A program made the translations under genes and the position numbers. 64,000 bases of DNA. Origin: Sphingomonas sp. M1-B02. GTDB taxonomy: Bacteria; Pseudomonadota; Alphaproteobacteria; Sphingomonadales; Sphingomonadaceae. Below, piece by piece: positions 15,980 to 22,008 of this stretch. Under the pieces are notes generated by a model. That model was not told the DNA's origin, did no database searches, and saw nothing but the letters and a program-made list of their open reading frames with translations. Where the stretch lies: the NCBI RefSeq assembly GCF_026167525.1, contig NZ_CP110679.1:124001-188000 (forward strand). Reading direction: 5' to 3'. Every line of letters starts with the position of its first letter. The stretch's first letter is position 1.

Positions 15980-16186
15980 CTATTCCTTCGTCAGCGCCGC
16001 CGGCTTGTGCGAAGCCTTACCACCGTTGTCGCTTTCGACGATGTACTGCGGTTCGTGCTCGGATGCACGCACCTGATGCCCTTTGATCGTGGTATCGCGC
16101 GTCTGTCTAGAGCGCACTTCGCCATGCGCGGTGCCGCCGTGCGATTTCCATGTCACGCGGTCGCCCTTTTCGAGGTCCTCAGCCAT
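15980..16186 (-). CDS. DUF2945 (hypervirulence-associated, Tudor-like) protein
   Basis: A 68-residue protein: LEKGDRVTWKSHGGTAHGEV, then RDTTIKGHQVRASEHEPQYIVESD and KASHKPAALTKE. This matches DUF2945, an SH3/Tudor-like barrel also called the hypervirulence-associated domain in fungi. No bacterial function is established. A clear ribosome-binding site (ACAGGAGAAATCGC) precedes the ATG. It is transcribed toward the SWIB gene with 31 bases between them, so the two may share a message. Confidence 0.88.
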   Translation of the reverse strand: MAEDLEKGDRVTWKSHGGTAHGEVRSRQTRDTTIKGHQVRASEHEPQYIVESDNGGKASHKPAALTKE

Positions 16187-16312
16187 GCGATTTCTCCTGT
16201 CTTGGACCGGCTAAGCGCAGGCTGGCCCATTTGGTTGCAGCGGCGGTGCGCGGCGGCGTAGGAGACGGCGGCGGCCGTGCATGCTATCGCTGCGCCACCA
16301 ACAAGGGAGGCG

Positions 16313-16522
16313 ATGATGCGGGCGGGGGTGCGGATTGGGGTTTTGACGGGATTGCTGGCGCTGGGCGCATGCGGCGGAGGCGGCACCACCGGCACCAACT
16401 ATTCTGCGGAGCCGCCGATGGCCGAGATCGTCGCCACGCCGAGCCCGAAGGCTTCCGAGACGCCGCCACCCCCGGAGCAGACACCGCCTCCGGCCGGCGA
16501 GGACAATCTCACCGCGGAATGA
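16313..16522 (+). CDS. small lipoprotein with Pro-rich tail
   Basis: A 69-residue predicted lipoprotein. The signal (MMRAGVRIGVLTGLLALGAC) ends in a lipobox, LGAC, with the lipidated Cys at residue 20. The mature part is Gly-rich, then Pro/Glu/Thr-rich (PPPPEQTPPPAGED), probably an unstructured periplasmic tail. GGGAGG lies just upstream of the ATG. The stop meets the convergent BLUF gene stop with no gap. Function unknown. Confidence 0.75.
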   Translation: MMRAGVRIGVLTGLLALGACGGGGTTGTNYSAEPPMAEIVATPSPKASETPPPPEQTPPPAGEDNLTAE

Positions 16523-16921
16523 TCAGGCGCCGCGCCGGGCCTGCGCAAAGCCTTCGAAAGTGGCGCGCACGTTGGGCGAGGCATTGGCGGCGAGTTTGGC
16601 GATGCGGGCGATGAAGCTGTCCGCGTCTTCCCCGGGCGTGCTGTGCGCCATTTCCCACTCGCCGAATTCGCGCGTCTCGATTTCGCGGCTGGAGAGGATG
16701 ACGATCGAGCGATGTCGCTTGTCCGCCTTGATCCGGTCGATGGCTGCTTCGACCTTGTCCGGCGGCCCTTCGAGCGCCTGGAGAAAGCGTCCGCCGTCGG
16801 CATAGAGCATGCCGGTGATCGCATCGCGGCGATTATTGGCCCGCGAGACGGCGAGGATCGCGGCGGGATCCGTGGCACCGGCACCCGGGGTAACGCTGCT
16901 GACATAGACGAGTTGAAGCAT
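16523..16921 (-). CDS. BLUF-domain blue-light photoreceptor
   Basis: A 132-residue stand-alone BLUF (FAD-binding blue-light sensor) protein. Y6, N30, Q48, W89 and M91 fall at exactly the spacing of AppA Y21, N45, Q63, W104 and M106, so the flavin hydrogen-bond switch is complete. The C-terminal helices (about 95-132) are those of a short BLUF protein; no enzymatic output domain is attached. Short BLUF proteins signal through a partner, such as a response regulator or anti-repressor; none is encoded next door. Confidence 0.95.
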   Translation of the reverse strand: MLQLVYVSSVTPGAGATDPAAILAVSRANNRRDAITGMLYADGGRFLQALEGPPDKVEAAIDRIKADKRHRSIVILSSREIETREFGEWEMAHSTPGEDADSFIARIAKLAANASPNVRATFEGFAQARRGA

Positions 16922-16999
16922 GCCGGATCCTGTCGCTGGAAATCCGCGTCTAAGCGGTACCGGTTAAACCCGCGTAAAAACTAACTTTCATCAGAGCGC

Positions 17000-17028
17000 G
17001 TGACATACATCGATCATCCCGCTATCCT
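17000..17028 (+). promoter_or_regulatory. predicted leuA promoter
   Basis: GTGACA, a 17-base spacer and TATCCT give five of six and four of six consensus matches at the optimal spacing. Transcription would start near base 17035, only a few bases before the leader peptide ATG. The leader would then be read from a nearly leaderless end, or start from the GTG at 17035. Assigned by eye. Confidence 0.45.
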
Positions 17029-17040
17029 GCGGGGGTGACC

Positions 17041-17079
17041 ATGCTCGGCCTCCTGACGCTACGACTTAGCCGCCCTTAG
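17041..17079 (+). CDS. leucine-rich leader peptide (leu attenuation)
   Basis: A 12-residue peptide MLGLLTLRLSRP. Five of its 12 codons are leucine and use four different codons (CTC twice, CTG, CTA, CTT). It ends with TAG inside the first hairpin of an overlapping stem-loop set and lies 116 bases before the ATG of leuA. This is the classic make-up of a transcription attenuator in which ribosome stalling at Leu codons senses charged tRNA-Leu. An in-frame GTG six bases upstream could be the true start. Confidence 0.82.
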   Translation: MLGLLTLRLSRP

Positions 17080-17122
17080 GCGGTTCGTTTCCGTGCGCAT
17101 CAGCGCCGGCCGCCTGAGGGCC
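17070..17122 (+). promoter_or_regulatory. leuA attenuator: mutually exclusive stem-loops
   Basis: The first hairpin pairs CCGCC (17070-17074) with GGCGG (17079-17083). The competing stem pairs CCTTAGGCGG (17074-17083) with CCGCCTGAGG (17110-17119), ten pairs with one G-T. A third option, GGCC (17108-17111) with GGCC (17119-17122), is a weak terminator-like hairpin followed by ATTT. Ribosome position on the leader peptide would decide which stem forms. The terminator itself is not strong, so the exact regulatory form needs folding. Confidence 0.6.
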
Positions 17123-17195
17123 ATTTCACTTGCATCATTGATCACTGCGGCGCGCACCCCTAGGCGTCGCGGCCGAGCCACAGGAAGTCACAGCC

Positions 17196-18854
17196 ATGTT
17201 GCGCGATCCGAGCGTCAAATACCGAGCCTTTCCCCAGGTGGACCTGCCCGACCGGCAATGGCCGTCGAAGACGATCACCCGGCCGCCGCGCTGGCTCTCG
17301 ACCGACATGCGCGACGGCAATCAGGCGCTGATCGACCCGATGGACGGCGAAAAGAAGACCCGCTTCTTCGAATTGCTGTGCAAGGTGGGGCTGAAGGAAA
17401 TCGAAGTCGGCTTTCCCAGCGCCGGCGCGACCGAATTCGATTTCATCTCGGGCCTGGTGCGCGACGGGCGCATTCCCGACGATGTGACGGTACAGGTGCT
17501 GACCCAGTCGCGGCGCGACCTGATCGAGACGAGCTTCCAGTCGCTGGCAGGTGCCAAGACCGCGATCGTGCATCTGTACAACGCGGTGTCGCCGGCGTGG
17601 CGGCGGATCGTGTTCGGGATGAGCCGCGACGAAGTGCGCGAGATCGCGATCCTGGGCGCCAAGGTGATGCGCGACGAGGCGGCCAAACGGCCCGACACCG
17701 ACTGGCATTTCGAATATTCGCCCGAGACCTTCTCGACCGCCGAGCTCGATTTCTCGGTCGAGGTTTGCGAGGCAGTGATGGAAGTGCTGCGGCCCACGCC
17801 CGAGCGCCCGCTAATCCTCAACCTGCCGGCGACGGTCGAGGCGGCAACGCCCAACATCTATGCCGACCAGATCGAATGGTTCGGACGCAACATCCGCAAC
17901 CGCGACAGCGTGGTGATCAGCCTGCACACGCACAACGATCGCGGCACCGGGGTGGCGGCGACCGAGCTGGGATTGCTGGCGGGCGCGGACCGGGTCGAGG
18001 GCTGCCTGTTCGGGAATGGCGAGCGGACGGGCAATGTCGATCTCGTGACAGTCGCACTGAACATGTACACGCAAGGCGTTGATCCGGGACTGGATTTTTC
18101 GGACATCGACGCGGTCATCAATACCGTCGAATATTGCAACCAGCTGCCGGTGCATCCGCGGCATCCTTATGCCGGCGAACTGGTGTTCACTGCCTTTTCG
18201 GGCAGCCACCAGGATGCGATCAAGAAGGGCTTTTCGGCGCAGGAAGCGCGCAACGACGAGATCTGGGACGTGCCCTATCTGCCGATCGACCCCAAGGATC
18301 TGGGACGCGATTATGAGGCGGTGATCCGGGTGAACTCGCAGTCGGGCAAGGGCGGCGTCGCCTGGGTGCTCGAGCAGGATCGCGGATTCAAGCTGCCCAA
18401 GCGGATGCAGGCCGATTTCAGCCGACACGTGCAGGCGCTGGCCGACGAGACGAGCCGCGAGCTCAATGCGGGGGATATCGGCGCGCTGTTCGACCGGGTC
18501 TATCTGCCGGGCGCGGACGCGCGGATCGTGCTGGTCGACTATGAAGAGAGTGGCACCGCGGGCAATCGGCTGTTCGTCGGGCGGATCGCGGTGGACGGCG
18601 TGCAGCAGTCTATCTCGGGGAAGGGCAACGGGCTGATCTCGGGGGTGATCGACGCGCTGGCGGGGACGACCGGGCCGAGCCTGGATGTGGTGGACTATAG
18701 CGAGCATGCGATCGGGCATGGTGCCGATGCGCAGGCGGCGGCCTATGTCGAGTGCCGGACACCGGACGGGCGGACGGTGTTCGGGGTCGGGATCGACGCG
18801 GATATCGCCACCGCGAGCGTACGGGCTGTGTTGAGCGCGGCGAACCGGGCTTGA
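17196..18854 (+). CDS. leuA: 2-isopropylmalate synthase
   Basis: A 552-residue enzyme joining acetyl-CoA to 2-oxoisovalerate, the first committed step of leucine synthesis, in the cytosol. The catalytic TIM barrel has DMRDGNQAL (about 37-45), the metal ligands H244 and H246 (HTHNDRG) and [13 protein letters not shown] (about 273-285). The C-terminal third (about 430-552) is the LeuA allosteric domain for leucine feedback. Its length and N-terminal [13 protein letters not shown] place it in the longer fungal-like LeuA type. It is preceded by a Leu-rich leader peptide and attenuator, so it is likely controlled both by attenuation and by feedback. Confidence 0.96.
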   Translation: MLRDPSVKYRAFPQVDLPDRQWPSKTITRPPRWLSTDMRDGNQALIDPMDGEKKTRFFELLCKVGLKEIEVGFPSAGATEFDFISGLVRDGRIPDDVTVQVLTQSRRDLIETSFQSLAGAKTAIVHLYNAVSPAWRRIVFGMSRDEVREIAILGAKVMRDEAAKRPDTDWHFEYSPETFSTAELDFSVEVCEAVMEVLRPTPERPLILNLPATVEAATPNIYADQIEWFGRNIRNRDSVVISLHTHNDRGTGVAATELGLLAGADRVEGCLFGNGERTGNVDLVTVALNMYTQGVDPGLDFSDIDAVINTVEYCNQLPVHPRHPYAGELVFTAFSGSHQDAIKKGFSAQEARNDEIWDVPYLPIDPKDLGRDYEAVIRVNSQSGKGGVAWVLEQDRGFKLPKRMQADFSRHVQALADETSRELNAGDIGALFDRVYLPGADARIVLVDYEESGTAGNRLFVGRIAVDGVQQSISGKGNGLISGVIDALAGTTGPSLDVVDYSEHAIGHGADAQAAAYVECRTPDGRTVFGVGIDADIATASVRAVLSAANRA

Positions 18855-18864
18855 GCGTCTCAAG

Positions 18865-18888
18865 GCCCCTCCCCTGAAGGGGAGGGGC
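18865..18888. terminator. stem-loop between leuA and the convergent dehydrogenase gene
   Basis: GCCCCTCCCC and GGGGAGGGGC form a perfect ten-pair stem with a TGAA tetraloop, 11 bases after the leuA stop and 9 bases from the convergent stop. It suits a bidirectional terminator although no T run follows. Confidence 0.6.
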
Positions 18889-18896
18889 TAAGATAA

Positions 18897-20024
18897 TCAG
18901 CGGCTCGGGTCGATCAGATATTTCTCGCCGGTCGCCATCTTCGCATAGGCCGCGACGATTTCGGGCTTGAGTGCGTCGGCGAGCGAGATCGTCTGGGTAT
19001 AGTTGCTGGCGAAGGTCGTGGTCAGCTCCGCCGCGACCCGTGCGCGCATCCGGGCGCCGACTTCCGCGCCGGCCTTCATCAGGAAGGGCGTGAGCAGGAA
19101 GCCGCCGACGGCCCAGGCGAAGCCATAGCCGCGATCGAGTTCGGTCGGGCCGGTATCGAGCATGCCGTAGATATAGACCTGCTTGAACGTGGACGAGCCG
19201 TAGCGGCTATAGGCGGTGGCGTTGCGGCTGGCGGCGGCTTCCATCGCGTGAAGGATTGCGTTGGCCAGCTTGCCGCCGCCAATCGCGTCGAAGGCGATCG
19301 TCGCGCCGGTCTCTGCGATGGCGTCGGTGAGCGTCGTGCGGAAATCCGGGCGGCTGCTGTCGATGATATATTCCGCGCCGATCTCGCGCAGGATCGCGGC
19401 CTGGGCATCGCTGCGAACGATATTCACCAGCGGCACGCCGTCCTTGATGCAGATGCGGTTGAGCATCTGGCCGAGGTTGGAGGCGGCGGCGGTGTGGACC
19501 AGCGCCGTGTGGCCTTCGCTGCGCATCGTCTCGACAAAGGCCAGAGCGGTGAGCGGATTTACGAACATCGAGGCGCCGTCCGCCGCGGTCGCGCCCTCGG
19601 GGAGGGGGATACAGTCGCGGGCGGAAAGCTTGCGATACTGGGCATACATGCCGCCGCCGATCATCCCGACGCGCTTGCCGAGCAATGCCTGGGCGTTGGC
19701 GCCCGCCTGGACGACGGTGCCCGCGCCTTCGTTGCCCACCGGCATGGACTGATCGAGCCGCGGCTTCATCGCGCCCATCCGCGCCTGCGGGACCGCGGCG
19801 GTGAGGGTGGGACGATCGGCGGTGCCGCCCGCCTCCAGCGTCGTCCTGTCCGCCGGTCCAAGCAGCAGACCGAGGTCGGAAGGATTGATCGGGGTCGCCT
19901 CGACCTGGACGATGACCTCGTCCGCGCCGGGCGGATCGAGGGTGACGGGCTCGAGTGCGAGGAGCAGCCGCGCATCGTTGGTGATCGTCGAGCGCAGTTC
20001 CAGTCCGGTGAGCGGTTCGGCCAT
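18897..20024 (-). CDS. zinc-binding-dehydrogenase / quinone-reductase-like MDR protein
   Basis: A 375-residue medium-chain dehydrogenase/reductase. The GroES-like half (PINPSDLGLLLGPADR, then MPVGNEGAGTVVQAG at about 95-109) is followed by a Rossmann half (HTAAASNLGQMLNRICIKDGVPLVNIVRSD). The zinc-ligand cysteines of alcohol dehydrogenases are absent, so it belongs to the quinone oxidoreductase/enoyl reductase branch, using NADPH without zinc. The ATG at MAEPLTGLELRSTI was chosen because the longer frame runs into the folB region without similarity. It is 26 bases downstream of folB on the same strand. Substrate unknown. Confidence 0.85.
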   Translation of the reverse strand: MAEPLTGLELRSTITNDARLLLALEPVTLDPPGADEVIVQVEATPINPSDLGLLLGPADRTTLEAGGTADRPTLTAAVPQARMGAMKPRLDQSMPVGNEGAGTVVQAGANAQALLGKRVGMIGGGMYAQYRKLSARDCIPLPEGATAADGASMFVNPLTALAFVETMRSEGHTALVHTAAASNLGQMLNRICIKDGVPLVNIVRSDAQAAILREIGAEYIIDSSRPDFRTTLTDAIAETGATIAFDAIGGGKLANAILHAMEAAASRNATAYSRYGSSTFKQVYIYGMLDTGPTELDRGYGFAWAVGGFLLTPFLMKAGAEVGARMRARVAAELTTTFASNYTQTISLADALKPEIVAAYAKMATGEKYLIDPSR

Positions 20025-20050
20025 GATCGTGTCCTTGGGCAAAGGGTGGG

Positions 20051-20404
20051 TCAGTCGCGCGTGCGGACGATCTCGCAGCCGATCGTCGCGTCGGGATAGA
20101 TGTCGAGCTTGGTCGAGCGGACCCGGACCTTCACGACGCGCGGGTCGCGCAGGGCAAGCGCGGCGATACGATCGCACAGGCTTTCCTGCAGCTCGAAATG
20201 GCGCGAGGCGGCGAAGGCAAGGATCTCCTCGCGCAGAAAGTCGTAATCGACCACCGCGTCGATGCGGTCCTCGGGACGCTCGGGATAGCGGCAGGTCATC
20301 GCGACGCCGATCGTCACGCGCTGCGGCGCGGCGCGCTCCCGTTCGTGGATGCCGAGGCCCATCGTGACTTCGAGGCCTTCGAGGAGGATGCTATAATCAG
20401 GCAT
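20051..20404 (-). CDS. folB: dihydroneopterin aldolase
   Basis: A 117-residue FolB/FolX-type protein. MPDYSILLEGLEVTMGLGIHERERA starts the T-fold; E21 (HERE), FELQESL (E72) and K100 (VRSTKLDIYPDA) occupy the pterin-binding and catalytic positions. It converts dihydroneopterin to hydroxymethyl-dihydropterin and glycolaldehyde in folate synthesis, or acts on the triphosphate form if FolX-like. It overlaps the upstream SDR gene by eight bases, within an operon folE-SDR-folB. Confidence 0.92.
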   Translation of the reverse strand: MPDYSILLEGLEVTMGLGIHERERAAPQRVTIGVAMTCRYPERPEDRIDAVVDYDFLREEILAFAASRHFELQESLCDRIAALALRDPRVVKVRVRSTKLDIYPDATIGCEIVRTRD

Positions 20405-21161
20405 CGGGACGCTCGCGGCCTTCGAACATCACGTCGCCGTCGCGGGGCAGGAAACGCTGGCCGCAATCGACGAAGATGTTCTGCCCGGTGATGCTGCGCG
20501 CCGTGAGCAGATGCTCGACCGTCGCGGCGATATCGTCGAGCGCGACCGGGCGCTGGAGGAGGTTTTCACGGGAATGGCGGGAAAATTCCTCCTCGCTCTG
20601 ATCGAGGCTGGGGAGGGTGAGGCCCGGCGAGACGGCGTTCACGCGGATGCGGGGGGCGAGCGCCTGCGCCATCATCTGGGTGGCGGCGGCGAGGGCTGCC
20701 TTGCTGCAGGTGTAGGTGAAGAAATCCGGGTTGAGATTGTCGACCTTCTGGTCGAGCAGATTGACCACCGCGCCTTCTTCGAGATCGTTCTGCATCGCCA
20801 GCGCCGAGGCGAGCGCTACCGGCGCGCCGAGGTTCACGCGCATATGCTGGTCGAGCAGCGCGAAATCGGTGAGCGGCAGCGCGTCGAACGCGAATTGGGA
20901 GGCGTTGTTGACCAAGCCAGTGATCGGACCGCCCAACCCCGCGCGCGTGGCGGCGATCAGGGCAGGGGCGGTGGCGGGATCGGCAAGCTCGCCTGCGACG
21001 ACGCAGACGCGTCCGCCCGCCGCGCCGATCGCGGCGGCGAGCGCCTGCGCCTCGTCGGCGGCATTATGGTGATGGATCGCGACGTCGTGGCCGCGCAGCG
21101 CCAGGCGGCGGGCGATGCCCGCGCCGATCCGCCGGGCGGCGCCGGTCACCAGGACGCGCAT
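20397..21161 (-). CDS. SDR oxidoreductase, pteridine-reductase (PTR1/FolM)-like
   Basis: A 254-residue short-chain dehydrogenase. Cofactor motif TGAARRIG (6-13, with Arg in place of the usual Gly, as in PTR1 and FolM), NNASQF (85-90), and a catalytic set D137, Y150, K154. PTR1 has D181, Y194 and K198 with exactly the same spacings (13 and 4), where most SDRs have Ser. Location between folE and folB supports NADPH reduction of dihydropterin or dihydrofolate. Its start shares a base with the folE stop (TGATG), so translation is coupled. Substrate inferred, not shown. Confidence 0.85.
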   Translation of the reverse strand: MRVLVTGAARRIGAGIARRLALRGHDVAIHHHNAADEAQALAAAIGAAGGRVCVVAGELADPATAPALIAATRAGLGGPITGLVNNASQFAFDALPLTDFALLDQHMRVNLGAPVALASALAMQNDLEEGAVVNLLDQKVDNLNPDFFTYTCSKAALAAATQMMAQALAPRIRVNAVSPGLTLPSLDQSEEEFSRHSRENLLQRPVALDDIAATVEHLLTARSITGQNIFVDCGQRFLPRDGDVMFEGRERPDA

Positions 21162-21781
21162 CAATAGCCCATCAGCGCCAGAACCTCGCGGCGGCTGCGC
21201 TCGTCGTCGCGGAATACGCCCATCATCCGGCTGGTGACCATGCCGACGCCGGGGGTGCGCACGCCCCGCGCGGTCATGCAGGCATGGCTCGCCTCGATCA
21301 CCACCGCGACGCCGAGCGGTTTGAGATGATCCCAGATGCAGTCGGCAACCTGCGCGGTGAGCCGCTCCTGGACCTGGAGGCGACGGGCGAAGGCGTGGAG
21401 CACGCGTGCGAGCTTCGAGATGCCGACGACATGGTCCTTGGGCAGATAGGCGATCGAGGCCTTGCCGATGATCGGCGCCATATGGTGCTCGCAATGCGAC
21501 TGGAAGGGGATATCCTTGAGCAGGACAATCTCGTCATAGCCGCCGACCTCGTCGAACACGCGCGACAGATGATGCGCCGGGTTCTCGGCATAGCCCTGGC
21601 AATATTCCTTCCACGCGCGGGCGACGCGTTCGGGGGTGTCGAGCAGGCCTTCGCGCGCGGGATCGTCGCCCGACCAGCGGATCAGCGTGCGGATCGCCTC
21701 GGCGACGTCGGCTGGGACGGGCAATTTTGCCGGGGGGGCGACGATGTCGCCATCCTCCGCTCCGTCGTAGATTTCGGCCAT
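21161..21781 (-). CDS. folE: GTP cyclohydrolase I
   Basis: A 206-residue FolE type IA enzyme making dihydroneopterin triphosphate from GTP, the entry to pterin and folate synthesis. The zinc ligands C97, H100 (HCEHHMAPI) and C168 (SHACMTARG) are all present, with RLQVQERLT (about 134-142) and the GTP-binding GISKLAR. The ATG at MAEIYDGAED was chosen as the conserved start; the longer frame lacks similarity. First gene of folE - SDR - folB. Confidence 0.96.
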   Translation of the reverse strand: MAEIYDGAEDGDIVAPPAKLPVPADVAEAIRTLIRWSGDDPAREGLLDTPERVARAWKEYCQGYAENPAHHLSRVFDEVGGYDEIVLLKDIPFQSHCEHHMAPIIGKASIAYLPKDHVVGISKLARVLHAFARRLQVQERLTAQVADCIWDHLKPLGVAVVIEASHACMTARGVRTPGVGMVTSRMMGVFRDDERSRREVLALMGY

Positions 21782-22008
21782 CCGCCCGTCCTTCCCACTC
21801 GAAACAAACTTTACGCTACGGCAAGCTGGCTTTGCCTGCCGCCGCACTGTTGCCCGTCTGTACCGCACCGGGAAAAAGGGCAAGAAACCGCGGAGTTCCG
21901 CGCCTCAAACCGTTGACGGCCACAAAAATGCAGCGTTAGTTGCACCCGTAATAAAAGCAACGCCGCGACCGGAACAACCGGCGCGACACGCAGGAGGGGA
22001 TCCGATCC

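Noticed and set aside
21782-22008. Possible riboswitch or promoter ahead of the TonB receptor
   Set aside because: TTGACG at 21913 lacks a good -10 at normal spacing and I found no convincing riboswitch fold; only the strong ribosome-binding site is clear.
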